This document shows, one piece after another, positions 32,435 through 43,115 of a DNA stretch of 64,000 nucleotides. The stretch covers positions 102,956,087 through 103,020,086 of the forward strand of contig CM043964.1 of the NCBI GenBank assembly GCA_014529385.2, written 5' to 3'. The notes below the pieces were generated by a model. That model did no database searches. It worked only from the letters and a program-made list of their open reading frames with translations, and was not told the DNA's origin. This stretch comes from Adiantum capillus-veneris (lineage: Eukaryota > Streptophyta > Polypodiopsida > Polypodiales > Pteridaceae). Position numbers and translations under genes: made by a program. Position 1 is the first letter of the stretch; every line of letters starts with the position of its first letter.

Positions 32435-33192
32435 TACCTCTCCTCTCAACCTATGAGTGCTCCAGAAACCTCCAACGTACACGAGCTTGAAATATTCTAC
32501 ATCAACATACCCGAAGGTAATGTGACACACATTAAGGGAAGAGAAAGCATCACCAGACCTCTCTTTCCTGAGGAGCCGACTAAGAGGAGGAAGATCACCC
32601 GCAGCGTGTGCTCAAGCGTAAGGTAACATTTGACCTAATCTCATTAATAAGGGATTACATGACCACTACAGGCAAGAAAAAGGCTGGTGAACAACCAACT
32701 TCAACCTCCAACTTGCAACCACGACTCTCACCCCTAAATCCTCCTGAAGCAAAGAGGCGAAGGCTTGCCTACAAGATTGCCGCCCGTCTGCGAGTGCTCC
32801 TAGTGCACTTTGTGAATCCAGACACCACCAATCCCAAGCCAACCTCCTGTCCGCGTGAAGATCACTTTGGATATTGTCCAAAGTGCTTTGGAGACCGGGT
32901 GAAAAGCCTCCCTGCCCTACCTTTGCTGCTAATTTTCAAGAAGTTATCTCAATCTAAGGAAACTATCTTAGTTGATGATGTGCTGCACATTAATGGTGTC
33001 ACTTTCATTCGTCATGCTGATTATGGTAATAGCATCCAATTGTTTCTTGCTAAAAGGCTCAGCATTGTACAAAGTGTTTCCATCATGCCTTACGTCTTCA
33101 CAGATGCATCAGGAAGAGTCGAAGTGATCCGAGGTGCTGACCTTCTGTGGCTGATCAGTCTCATTGGTCCCAAGGTGGTGCAACTAAGCTAG
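32435..33192 (+). CDS. B leader ORF2, conserved FGYCxxCFG protein
   Basis: The main open frame is 32608-33192 (194 codons). An upstream part in another frame (32470-32620, YINIPEGNVTHIKG...TRPLFPEE) is also conserved with A, so the two belong together through a frameshift or a very short intron near 32620. Residues about 50-70 form a basic stretch (KRRRLAYKIAARLRVLLVHF), then FGYCPKCFG (CxxC, about residue 87-95), RVKSLPALPLLLIFKKLS, INGVTFIRHADYGN, LAKRLSIV and ADLLWLISL. Conservation with A across two diverged elements implies past selection on protein. No known family recognised; it may be a nucleic-acid or metal-binding accessory protein. Confidence 0.6.
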
Positions 33193-33208
33193 GCTCTTGT
33201 GTGTAAGT

Positions 33209-33411
33209 ATGGATGCCAATAATGAGAATGATGATCCCCGCATGTTTCCTTTCCATTTTGTGCGTCATATCCGTGTGAATATTTGTATTGATAGAAAAAT
33301 CTTTTATCAGCAAAGAGACTTGGGGAAATCTTGCGCTCTCCTCATCCTGTCATTCTACCCTTACTAGACTATTACCATTCCTTTGATGTGTTGATCTTCA
33401 TCCTATTTTGA
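33209..33411 (+). pseudogene. B leader ORF3, small protein, one deletion
   Basis: The ATG at 33209 opens MDANNEND; then FPFHFVRHIRVNICIDRKIF with YQQ after it, a short deletion and frame change after QQ, and GEILRSPHPVILPLLDY then HSFDVLIFILF with TGA at 33409-33411. It matches 43116-43334 in C and 28301-28498 in A. It lies about 90 bp before gag. Confidence 0.6.
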
Positions 33412-33502
33412 GCTAAGTTGTGCTAAATCTCCAAATTGTAATTACCATACTCTATTTTAAAATAAATTGGACTTGTTTGTGTAATTGTTTACTCTCTCAC
33501 TT

Positions 33503-35187
33503 ATGGCCTTCCCTAATTTTTATGGTAAGCCTGGGGAGGTTGCTCCAGAATTTTTGGATAATTTGGAAATGGCCTTTCTGGTATCGGGAAGGGATGACGA
33601 AGCTACTAAGTTAAGGGCCTTTCCTTTGGTCTTGAGGGAAGGTGCAAAATTATGCTATCAAACTTTGGCACCTGAAGAAAGAAGAGACTGGGAGTCCTTA
33701 AAGATGGCCTTCATCGAAGAATTTCGCCGCCATGAGCCTCCAGAGGAGATATGGAGACAGCTCTTAGAGCTACGCCAAACATCACCCAATGACTATAGAA
33801 GCTACGAAGGAAAGTTTTCCAACCTCTGGGAGAAATGGTGTGCATCACTAGGTGAAGGAGAAAGGGCGCCAGAATGCCTAAAGAAGGACTGTTTCCTGGA
33901 GGGCTTTACCCCATCCTTCGAGTAAAGGTAAAAGGTAAATTCCCAGATACCTTTGATAAAGCTATGACTTATCCAAGGGAGAAGGATAGGAAGTTAAAAT
34001 TCCAAGCTCAACTACAAGGGGGAATGGAGCCTCCACCGCTAGCTCAACCTACGGCAAGGGTAGTAGCAGGGACAGGAGCAACAGACCAAGAGTCCTCTCA
34101 ACAAGAATTACTTCAACAAATCACCAATCAACTAGAGAGCCTGTCCATCAATCTGGTTCAAGGTGTAAGGGCTCCCCAGCCAGGAAATGAACAAAATAGA
34201 CAAGAAGGACAAAGGCAAGCACGTGAGTACATTTTCTACAACTGTGGAGAGGTAGGTCACGGCATGTATTATTGCCCCCATCCACGACGCTATCAAGGAA
34301 ATGGTAATCAAAGACGGCCTCCTCGCCAGCAAGTCACTCCTCCTCGAGCTAGGCCACTAAATGGACAAAACGCACACGTGGCTCCACCAATCCAAATATT
34401 GAGACCCCCTCCTCCACCACCACAAGCACCAACAGAGATCCCTCCACTACCATCGGGAGGGGAGGACAGGGCTGTCTCTGTCATAAGTCTTGACAATGGT
34501 AAGGATAAAGGGAAAGAAAAAATGGAGGAAGTTGTTGCCATGCCAATAAAGAGAGTTAGGAGACAAAGAACTGATGAAATGGAAGCTTTAGAGCCGGATA
34601 AAGGGAATGAGGGTTCCTCCCAAGTGATAGGAGACAAGAAAAGGAAGAGTAGGTCAAGGAGGCACATAGGAGTAGAAGACTTTCCACTTGGGGTAGGATC
34701 CATACCTTACGACCTGGTAGCAGATGTGAGTAAGCAAGGACCAAAGATTTCATGGCAGCAACTCCTCCACCTTTCCCCAAAGATGCGTAGAACCTGGTCT
34801 AGGATGGTCAGCACCAGGAGGGCTAAAGCAAAGTCAGTTGGGTCTATTAGTGCAAGAGGCATGAAGGATATCGTGCCAGTCATTGATGCAGAGATTAAGA
34901 GTCAGCGAGTCTCCAATGTGTACGTAGATGGTGGAGCCGAGATTTGTGTTATGACAGAGAAATTAATGCACAGGTTGGGTTTGGAAGTAAACGAGAAAAC
35001 TTCCTTACAAGCTAAGATGGCAAATAATGTAAGGGTGGCTTGTGTGGGAAAGGTTAATGGAGTGAAGGTTTCAGCTTTTGGTGTGGCAATCTCAATCGAT
35101 GCCTATGTGATCCCAACTAAGGGGGAGGGCTATCCGCTAATCCTTGGAAGACCTTGGCTTATGGCTATGAAAGCTAGGCAAGATTAG
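33503..35187 (+). CDS. B: Gag-protease (one frameshift)
   Basis: The ATG at 33503 opens MAFPNFYGKPGEVAPEFLD. Capsid sequence runs to about 33920 (WESLKMAFIEEFRR, LWEKWCASLGEGERAPECL). A frameshift there passes to the frame 33874-35187. The zinc knuckle near 34234-34275 reads FYNCGEVGHGMYYC, so its first Cys has become Phe, while A and C keep it. A Pro-rich tract (34390-34450) and a KRKSRSRRH basic patch follow. The protease has VYVDGGAEICVM (D-G-G, about 34918-34953) and GEGYPLILGRPWLM. The frame ends with TAG at 35185-35187 and continues in phase into RT, as in A. Confidence 0.88.
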
Positions 35188-35205
35188 GAGACAGGTTCCC
35201 TTGAG

Positions 35206-37137
35206 TTGCGACCAAATCATAAGGTAGGTGGCAAGCAACAAAAAATTGTGTATGACATGAAGCAGGGTAGACAACAAGACCTAGAGATGGAGACTTCTAT
35301 GGATGAATGGATCACAAGCAGTTGCTCTTCATCTGAGGAGGATGCTAGCTCTTTGGAAGTCATGGGTATAATACTACGAAACCCAGAAGGAGAAGGTGGT
35401 CAAGACTCTCTAAACAAGGAAGAAGCCACAGGCTTAGAGGAGATGCTAGCTAAGGACCTACTAGAAGAAGAGAGAGAACCCTATTTGCAGGTACTAAAGA
35501 AGCATGCTGGCCTCTTTATAACTGATTATGAGCACATTAAAGGAGTGACGATAACCCAACACCATATCCAATTAAAGGAAGGTGCCAAACCAGTGGTGCA
35601 AAGGCTAAGGAGATTAGGGCTAGTGCAACAAGATGCACTCTTAAAAGAAGTAAAAAGATTACTCAAGGCAGGATTTATCTACCCACTGGAAGATTCTGAG
35701 TGGGTGTCTCCAGTTGTGATAGCACCAAAGAAAAATGGGAAGTGGAGGGTATGTGTGGATTACAAGCCTCTAAACGTAGCCATAAAAAGGGACCATTTTC
35801 CTTTGCCTTTTCAAGATGAAATACTAAATGAAGTGGCTGGTCATGAAAGGTACATAGTGTGTGATGGGTACTCAGGTTACTTCCAAATCAGAATTGCAGA
35901 TGAAGACCAAAGAAAGACTACCTTCATAACACCTTGGGGGTGTTTTGCTTATAGAGTTATGCCTTTTGGTTTAACTAATGCCCCAGCTACTTTCCAGAGG
36001 TTTATGAACTTGGTGTTTCAACCTTACTTTGGTAAGTCCATACGAGTCTTCATTGATGATTTTTGCATTTACAGCTCTAGGGAAGTACATCTGTCCAAGG
36101 TTGATGAAGGTTTCACCCGTCTGGCCCAATTGGGTGGGCAATTGAATAAAGACAAGTGCCACATAAGTGAGAGCAAGGTCACTCTAATAGGCCATGTTGT
36201 GTCTCAAGATGGTATTGAGGCTGACCCTGAAAAGGTAAAGACATTGTTAGCTTTACCTACTCCTTCAAACGTGAAGCAACTAGTCTCCTTCATTCAAAAG
36301 GTTCGTTACATGGGACGATTCATACATCTCCTTTCTCAGGCAATCTATCCTGCGCAGCAGCTCACTAAACACACTACATTGACATGGAGTGAGGAGGGTG
36401 AAAGGTGCTTTCAAGAAGTTAAAACCATTTTGAGCTCATTGCCTGTCGTCCTACAACCCAGATGGGGTGAATTATTCTATGTAAATCCTAGTGTAGGTCC
36501 AGAAGCTCTAGGAGCTGTCTTGATGCAAAAAGACCCAAAGACATCTCTCATGAGACCAGTCTACTTCTCTAGTAGAGTGATGACAACTGCTGAAAAGGGT
36601 TTCAGCGCAACTGAGCAATTGGTGCTAGCTCTTAAGTTTACAGTGGAGAAGTTTCGGGCTTACTTACTTCCGAGACAATTTGTGGTGATCACAACTGAGG
36701 AGGTTTTTCCATATGCCCTACAACACATGGAATTGTCTCAAAGAATAGCAAAGCGGGTGGTGCAGCTTCAAGAGTTTGACTACACACTCCAAGTAGAGGA
36801 TTCCACCCGTGCTTGTTTGGCAGATGTCCTCACACAAAGGTGTTATGAGAAGGCCAAGAAAGAGGCACCTAGTAAGGTACCGCCTATCCCGGAGCCTGAA
36901 GTTCTACTAGGAGCACACAGTCTATATTTTGATGGGTCTTACAAGAGGACCAAAGACCAGGCATCAGCAGGCATAGTAATATTAGGTCCAGAGAAGGAGA
37001 AGATCTTTGCAAAAGGGTTTCATCTAAAAGAGGTTCATTCTAACAATGAGGCAGAGTACCATGCCTTTGTTTTAGGGTTGCAATGTTGTCTTTCTCAGGG
37101 CATCACAAAGCTAAATGTTTTTGTGACTCCATGTTGA
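35206..37137 (+). CDS. B: RT, degenerate RNase H, second RNase H
   Basis: 644 codons in phase with the upstream protease. An acidic linker is followed by RT: WVSPVVIAPKKNGKWRVCVDY (about residue 165), [32 protein letters not shown] and the catalytic FIDDFCIYSS (about residue 280-290). The first RNase H is recognisable (YVNPSVGPEALGAVL, PVYFSSRVM, FVVITTEEVFPYAL), but the acidic residues of TDAS and TDH motifs are gone. The second RNase H begins with LYFDGSYKR (Asp kept, about residue 573) and NNEAEYHAF (Glu kept). The frame ends at 37137 because one T is missing in a T run near 37120. Two RNase H domains mark the Tat lineage. Confidence 0.92.
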   Translation: MRPNHKVGGKQQKIVYDMKQGRQQDLEMETSMDEWITSSCSSSEEDASSLEVMGIILRNPEGEGGQDSLNKEEATGLEEMLAKDLLEEEREPYLQVLKKHAGLFITDYEHIKGVTITQHHIQLKEGAKPVVQRLRRLGLVQQDALLKEVKRLLKAGFIYPLEDSEWVSPVVIAPKKNGKWRVCVDYKPLNVAIKRDHFPLPFQDEILNEVAGHERYIVCDGYSGYFQIRIADEDQRKTTFITPWGCFAYRVMPFGLTNAPATFQRFMNLVFQPYFGKSIRVFIDDFCIYSSREVHLSKVDEGFTRLAQLGGQLNKDKCHISESKVTLIGHVVSQDGIEADPEKVKTLLALPTPSNVKQLVSFIQKVRYMGRFIHLLSQAIYPAQQLTKHTTLTWSEEGERCFQEVKTILSSLPVVLQPRWGELFYVNPSVGPEALGAVLMQKDPKTSLMRPVYFSSRVMTTAEKGFSATEQLVLALKFTVEKFRAYLLPRQFVVITTEEVFPYALQHMELSQRIAKRVVQLQEFDYTLQVEDSTRACLADVLTQRCYEKAKKEAPSKVPPIPEPEVLLGAHSLYFDGSYKRTKDQASAGIVILGPEKEKIFAKGFHLKEVHSNNEAEYHAFVLGLQCCLSQGITKLNVFVTPC

Positions 37138-37958
37138 TTGTTAAGCAAATGGTTGGTCTATGGGCTTGTAAAAATGACAAATTGTCTGTTAAGATGAGGG
37201 AAGCAAAGGCCTTGTTGAAGGGTTTTAAAGAAGTTCGAGTGCACTTTGTACCTAGAGATCAAAATCGAGGAGCAGATGCCTTAGCAGGTGAAGAACTACA
37301 AACTCTCATAGTAGGTGCTATCCTTGTGAAAAGTCCTTTATACCAGGGAAAGGAGGAGCTGCATGATTTACTTTACTTTCTTGAGCATTGTGAAGCACCC
37401 TCTGGTATGAGTAAAAGTGAACGTAGGTGGTTGGCAAAAAAGGCTACCAGCTATAGCTTAGTGAATGAGGACTTGTATTGTAGAGGGAAAGATGCTGTCT
37501 TAAGGAGAGTTCCTGCATCCCAAGAGATAAAGGATATTTTGTTTAGTTGTCATGAAGGTGTGTGTGGTGGCCACTTTGCACAAGAGATTACTAGCAAAAA
37601 GATTTTACAAGCAGGGTTCACGTGGCCAAGCCTCCATCGAGATGTACAACATTGGTGCCGCACATGTGAGGTTTGCCAAAAAGCTGGACCAAGGCGTCTT
37701 ACCCATGAAAATCAGCATCCAATCAAAACCTATGGGCCATTTGAAAAATGGGGGATAGATGCAATAGGGCCACTACCTTGCACTCAATCAAGGAAGGAAT
37801 ACATCATTATGGGGGTGGAGTACATGACCAGATGGGCAGAAGCTCGTCCCACAAAGCGCATCACAGCCAAGGACGTGAGTGATTTCATTTTTGAATGCCT
37901 TTGTTGCCGTTTTGGCACACCTTTGAAGATTCTCTCGGATAGGGGACCGGGATTTTGA
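37083..37958 (+). CDS. B: second RNase H end and integrase
   Basis: Continues in the next frame after a one-base slip near 37120. The Asp of CDSMLIVKQM and the HFVPRDQNRGADALA motif complete the second RNase H. Integrase follows: zinc domain CHEGVCGGHF with WCRTCEVCQ (HHCC complete, about 37548-37680), core GIDAIGP (first Asp, about 37755), GVEYMTRWAEA, and RFGTPLKILSDRGPGF (second Asp, about 37937). An in-frame TGA at 37956-37958 interrupts the core; it is one transition from CGA (Arg). It would join element DNA to the genome. Confidence 0.9.
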   Translation: MLSFSGHHKAKCFCDSMLIVKQMVGLWACKNDKLSVKMREAKALLKGFKEVRVHFVPRDQNRGADALAGEELQTLIVGAILVKSPLYQGKEELHDLLYFLEHCEAPSGMSKSERRWLAKKATSYSLVNEDLYCRGKDAVLRRVPASQEIKDILFSCHEGVCGGHFAQEITSKKILQAGFTWPSLHRDVQHWCRTCEVCQKAGPRRLTHENQHPIKTYGPFEKWGIDAIGPLPCTQSRKEYIIMGVEYMTRWAEARPTKRITAKDVSDFIFECLCCRFGTPLKILSDRGPGF

Positions 37959-37976
37959 GCTGATTTAGTCGGGCAA

Positions 37977-38594
37977 TTGATGAGCAAGTTAAAAATCAAG
38001 CGCAGGCACTCTACACCATACTACCCTCAGTGCAATGGTCTTGTGGAAAAGGTAAATGGTCTTATAAGTAAAATCATCACTAAGCAAGTGCATTTACATC
38101 CTAAGGCATGGGACAAACACCTAGATGCAACACTTTGGGCCTACAGAACATCCTTTAAAACATCCTTGGGGTATACACCTTTTCACTTGGTTTACGGGCA
38201 AGAGGCACTATTGCCTATAGAAGTGGAGCTAGCGAGCCTCCGAGTTCTAAAAGCACATCAAGAGGATAGTCAAGAGAAGCAGGTGGAAGGAAGAATCATC
38301 GATTTGGAGAGGTTAGGGTTAGATCGAGAGTCAGCAGTGAAGTACTATGCAGCCCAGGCAGAGAAGAAACGAAAGAAGTTCAATCGCAACCTTGTCAAGA
38401 AAGGTATCAAGGAAGGTTCTTTAGTGCTCAGATACGACAATCGCTGTGATCGCAGGAAGGATGGTAAGTTCTTGCTTAAGTGGGAAGGCCCTTTTGTAGT
38501 GATACAGAGGTTCTCAAATGGTAGTTACCAACTAGGTGACCTAGATGGTAAGGTACATCAGACCCCGGTAAATGGTTGGCGATTGAAGGCCTAA
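37977..38594 (+). CDS. B: integrase C-terminal part
   Basis: In phase with the frame that stops at 37958. It opens with KLKIKRRHSTPYYPQCNG and LVEKVNG, which holds the catalytic Glu of the D-D-E triad. TLWAYRTSFKTSLGYTPFHL and VYGQEALLPIEVEL follow, then a coiled, basic C-terminal domain and a DNA-binding-like tail (LVLRYDNRCDRRKDGKFLLKW, GPFVVIQRF, VNGWRLKA). No chromodomain and no env-like ORF follow. The stop is at 38592-38594. Confidence 0.9.
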   Translation: MMSKLKIKRRHSTPYYPQCNGLVEKVNGLISKIITKQVHLHPKAWDKHLDATLWAYRTSFKTSLGYTPFHLVYGQEALLPIEVELASLRVLKAHQEDSQEKQVEGRIIDLERLGLDRESAVKYYAAQAEKKRKKFNRNLVKKGIKEGSLVLRYDNRCDRRKDGKFLLKWEGPFVVIQRFSNGSYQLGDLDGKVHQTPVNGWRLKA

Positions 38595-38988
38595 CAATGT
38601 CGTCTCTCACAGCCATATGCTGGTGAAATCAATGCTAAGGATGGTTCAGAGGAGAGCTCATCATATTCGAGCTCCAACTAAGGTAACAATCATGTACATA
38701 GTCGTTTCAAAAAAAAAAAAAAAAAAAAAGGAAAAAAAGAGAAGAAAAAAAGAGAATGCTACCAGTGAAAGCGGATATTGACAATGGATGGGGTATGGCT
38801 TTTAAGGGTCTAGGAGACCAGTTGTTAGTCATGGATGGATACAATTATTCATCAGAAAGGACTAAACAGGGTGCATCAGCCAAGAAAGCAGTAACATGGC
38901 AAATTCAATTGGTACCAGGTGGGTAAGTATTCAAGAGAACCCTATTGTAGCACAACCTACAGCTAGAGGCATCAAATACCTCTAGCTT
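38595..38988 (+). other. B 3-prime untranslated region
   Basis: No gene. It contains an A-rich run at about 38707-38740 (poly-A of about 20 then AAG/AAAG blocks), then leads to the polypurine tract. Confidence 0.6.
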
Positions 38989-39000
38989 AAGGGGGAGGGC
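38989..39000 (+). other. Polypurine tract of B
   Basis: AAGGGGGAGGGC, 4 bp before the LTR at 39005. Confidence 0.8.
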
Positions 39001-39004
39001 TATA

Positions 39005-40139
39005 TGATGCATGGTTTTTAGGACCCCTTCTGAAGATGCAATAAAGACACAGTCAGTTGTTGGGGAGATGAGGATACTCTAGTCCAAGGGATCTCGAAAG
39101 AGAAGAAAAATCTACTTCACAAGCACCAAAGAGTAAAAAGTGCCATGGACATAAGATACGTGGGAACGAGCTCTTATGCATGTCTACAACCTATATCTTA
39201 TAGAATAGCCCATTCTAGGTGTGAATTTCTAGTGAAATTTACACGAGGATGTTCGTGTGGACTCACAGCACAGCATACTCCGTTTTCACTTTTTTATCGA
39301 CAGTAAATATTTTTTACCACAGTAAATATTTTTTACATACAGTAAATATTTTTCACCTACATGGTAAATACAAATCACTTTTTACCTACAGTAACTTTTT
39401 TTACCCATGATAAATATTTTTTACTGCACCATAAGTATTTGGTAGGTAACAGTTCACTGTTACTAGAAGCAGTGATTGGGCATCAACAATGCAGTTACAG
39501 GAGGAGAAAAGGGGAAAATCTTATGGTAAAGGCGAGTCAACAAGGATAAAGACTTTTGAGTTGAAAAGAGACATGCTGATTTTTTCAAAGAACACATGTC
39601 AAAAGAAGCCATGGTTGAGGATTTTTTGAGAATTTGATATTTAGGAGGACCCAGCAGGTCCCCCCCTGACATGTGCAGAACCTCCAGTTTCAACAGCCAC
39701 CTTACCTGCTCTTAAATGCTGGTCAAGGCCTTATCCCCATGTGTCACAATCAGAAAAATCAGCATTTACCCTCCCCTCTCACATCACTCTAGAGAATATC
39801 TTGATGGTGACATATCAGGTGACCTCAATCTGTTGACCACCCTAAGCAAAAAGTAACCCCAATCAGCGGATTTAAGCATGTTTATCCCTAATCCTAAACC
39901 CTCTCAGAAACCTATATAAGGAGGCCTTCTCTCACTCGAAACTAACACACTTCACCCACTTCACCAAGCAACGAAGCTATGACGACATTGCTCACAACGA
40001 GGAGCTATGGATGGAGCTCTACTCTCTCTCCCTCTAGTATGCTACATTACAAGCCCTAAAACCTAAATAAGGAGTCTTCTCTCATGCTCCATGGCAACCA
40101 TCCTCGCCATCATTCTCTGAGGTATTGATGTGTTGCTAG
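39005..40139 (+). repeat. 3-prime LTR of B, left part
   Basis: First 1135 bp of the LTR, cut at GTTGCTAG by element C. The uninterrupted sequence GTTGCTAGTAGG is found in the 5-prime LTR at about 31800, so the pre-insertion site is known. Confidence 0.94.
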
Positions 40140-42805
40140 TGATAGCCGTTTTTTTGGCTCTGTGTAATTGCCATAGTGAGTAATCTCACCCTATCAAACC
40201 ACTCAAACACCGTGGTTACCCTCACCCTTTCACTGTATATAGGTGCGTGTGAGTTAGGGGACTTTTCCCATATCTTCTTACTGAAATAAAAAAACCCTCA
40301 ATTAGCTAGTCATTGGGCTAGTTGAGCCAAAAAAATAAAAAATATAAAAAATATAAGTATATTATGGCCCATGCGTATGTAAATATTTCTTTGTATATAG
40401 GGCCTAAATAAAAGATTTTTTCATAATTATTTTGGTATTTATTTAAATATTTCTACCTAGGTGTGTGTTATTTATGCTCTGTACATTGCCTCACCATTAC
40501 CTCAATTTTTCTTACCATTTTTCATACTCTTTATTCCATATAGAAATATTTTCATGTAAGCTTCTCTTATATTTGGTGTAACTCCACCCCAACAAAAATC
40601 CAAAAAAACTAGTTTTATTTATGTGTATATTTTTTCACTATTGTGATTTTTCCCTTCCTACATCTATTTTGTTTTTTTTCTAAAAAATTAGAACACCAAA
40701 AATATTTATCTTTTTATGGAGCCTCATAATGAGAGAGATTTCTTTTGACCCCTTTATATTTTTTCCACTTATATTATTTATATTTGACATGTACATATTT
40801 TTTAGACCCCTCAATATTTGATTTTCTTAGTTGTACTATTCACTTATATCATGATCTCAACAATATCTTCAATTATAGACCTACCAAATAAGGTCAAGGG
40901 TAGGTGGCATGCATACATGCACTATGGAGGGCTCACTCTTGGAGGTATTCAAAAGAATCATCCAAAGAAGGACCCCACAAAGACCTTGTGCAGTGGAAAA
41001 AAACGGTCGGTTTTGCTGAATTTTTAAAGTTCACTTGCTCTCCGAATTTGAAAGGGTGATACAAACAAAAGTTGTAGCTCGTGGGCTGAACTTTTGCCTA
41101 AAATGTTTTCATATTTTTTTGAGCTACGAGCTGTGAGCTTTGATTTTATTAGTGGACCCCAGTTTTCGCATGCTATGCAGCCACACTCTCTCTTCCACTT
41201 TATCATTTTCCTCTTTCACACACACTTCTCCACTGATCATCCCCGCCTATCTCACCACTCCTCTCTGCACCCTACTCACCTTCTCCTCAACCTTGAAGAA
41301 TAAGAGAAACCATGGTGAACTCGTACCTCCCACACACAATTCCATTCCAAAATTGACCACCTAGTCTCATTTTTCCTCCTCCAAATTACCCATATCTATC
41401 AAAAAAACCACAAAATTCAGCGTCTTCTCTTAAAAGACAGCATCATGGTGGTTGATTACTTAGCTTCAATTACCTTGTCTCTCAAGGAAGGTCAAGAGTG
41501 GAGAAAAAATGTACCGTCAAAACTAGTGGACCGTGAACAAGCGTCAAAATTGGCCCTACTCAAGACACTTGGAGCATCAACCTTGTAAGAAATCCACCTT
41601 TTCTTACCTCTTAAGAGTTTTTCTTCCTTATTTGTATCCTACATGAATACTCCCATTGTAAATATCCAATTCCATTTGTAAATTCATACTAACTCTACTA
41701 ACACTAACCCACTATGAAAAGTCCTATCACCTCCATTTCTCTCCTCTCTCTTTCCCCACCAACTTCTTGATAATTTCAAGCAAAAGAAATTAGGTAAATT
41801 GCTGAAAATCTAACCCAACCATGGTTAGAGGAGTAACCCTAGCCTTCAAAATTGCTATAAAAGGAGGGTGTAGCTAGCACAAAAAGGGGGGAGAAGAAAG
41901 AGCACTATGCTATAGCTTGAGAAGCCAAGCTCAACCTCTTGAGAAGGAGCTCTTGAGTGGAATCTCATTGGCATTAGGCATATGTATGTGTTGTATTAGG
42001 GGTGATTAGCAAGGGAACTCTATGCCATTGTAAGAGAGAGTGATCATTAAATTGAGAGTAGGAAATCTATCATTTCTCCTACTAGTGTAAGCCCAACATT
42101 TGCTGAATCAAGGAGGGTGAATTTGGACTAAGCATGGATACCTTGTCTCCCTTCCAACGTGAAGTCATGGACAATAATGATGTGTAAGTGTCTTGGTGTT
42201 TTATTTAAAGTTCTTGATAGCTTGTCTCCGGGTATTGTTATCAATTTAGCCATAAATCCCACATGTTGTAAGAGGGCGACAGGGTGGAGAGGACTCCCCT
42301 GGCCTTAAGACAGTGATTGGGGTGGCTTTTTTCTTGTGATGTGTTGTGGTGTAATTTACTCAGGCTATGTTGAACAAATACTAATCTCACTTTGATTGGT
42401 CATGACAGATTTGTAAGAAGGAATTAGTGCAACAAGCACCCCCTTCCCCCTTCTCTCTCTTTCTTACATTTATATATTTATGTTTGCTTGATCATTAGCG
42501 ATACACTTCAAAGCAGCTCGAGCACCACCTCTCTCTCTCTCTCATGTTTTAGTGTGTGAGAGTGTTCCATTGGTGTTAGGGTTAGTGTAAATTCCTTGCT
42601 TGTTTGTGGGTTGCTCTAACGATTCTCCTCTTTTGCGTCCTAGTTCGCTCTTAAACTAGGTGGTGCCCCTTGTGTAGTTGGGATTTGGCTGGGGGTTTGT
42701 TGTTTTGGTTTGTGTTGTGTTGTGCCCCAGCCCCATTGAGCAGCACGGGAGCCTTGAAGGGTGTCTAGAGGTTGCTCTTCTTGTTGCCCGCCCCGGACCG
42801 CTTCA
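40140..42805 (+). repeat. 5-prime LTR of C
   Basis: 2666 bp with a TATAAAA box at 41856-41862 and a long U5 to GACCGCTTCA. Short open frames in it occur identically in the 3-prime LTR only because the two LTRs are copies. Confidence 0.94.
41856..41862 (+). promoter_or_regulatory. TATA box of C LTR
   Basis: TATAAAA in ATTGCTATAAAAGGAGGG. In the 3-prime LTR the corresponding site near 50442 reads TATAAAG. Confidence 0.65.
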
Positions 42806-42825
42806 AATTGGTGCCCCCACGGAGG
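42806..42825 (+). other. Primer binding site region of C
   Basis: AATTGGTGCCCCCACGGAGG follows the LTR end; TTGGTGCCCCCAC is identical to B. Confidence 0.55.
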
Positions 42826-42881
42826 ACAGGCTTGTGTATGTTTTGTGAAGGCTCAACCTTTAGCATAATCAAGTAGCTTGC

Positions 42882-43094
42882 ATGAATCATGAGAATTTGT
42901 ATGATCCCTTCATTCCCATTGCAAGGCAAAAGGTACACATAATTGTTAGTACTAAGTTGCAATTTCAGCGAGTAATTCGTAGAATTTTAGGTCCTCTTAG
43001 TTTGGTAGAGATAAACGCATCGGTAAATCCTTTTATTTTGCCTCTCATTAGGTACGACCTTAGTTTGGACGTCTATATTTTTGTTTTGTTTTAA
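42882..43094 (+). CDS. C leader ORF3, first copy
   Basis: 70 codons. Residues VHIIVSTKLQFQ, LVEINASVNPFILPL and SLDVYIFVLF line up with the following ORF at 43116, so the two are a tandem, diverged duplication. It is located between primer site and gag. No family recognised. The conserved C-terminal half is rich in Ile, Leu and Phe, but is too short and polar to call a membrane segment. Confidence 0.5.
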   Translation: MNHENLYDPFIPIARQKVHIIVSTKLQFQRVIRRILGPLSLVEINASVNPFILPLIRYDLSLDVYIFVLF

Positions 43095-43115
43095 GAATTA
43101 GGTCATGCATAGACC

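Noticed and set aside
32621-32674. 54-nt intron (GTAAGG...ACTACAG) within B leader ORF2
   Set aside because: It would repair the frame region but is shorter than normal plant introns; a plain frameshift is equally likely.
40818-41364. Short ORFs repeated identically at 49405-49951
   Set aside because: They lie inside the two LTRs of C and match only because the LTRs are copies; no conservation with other families.
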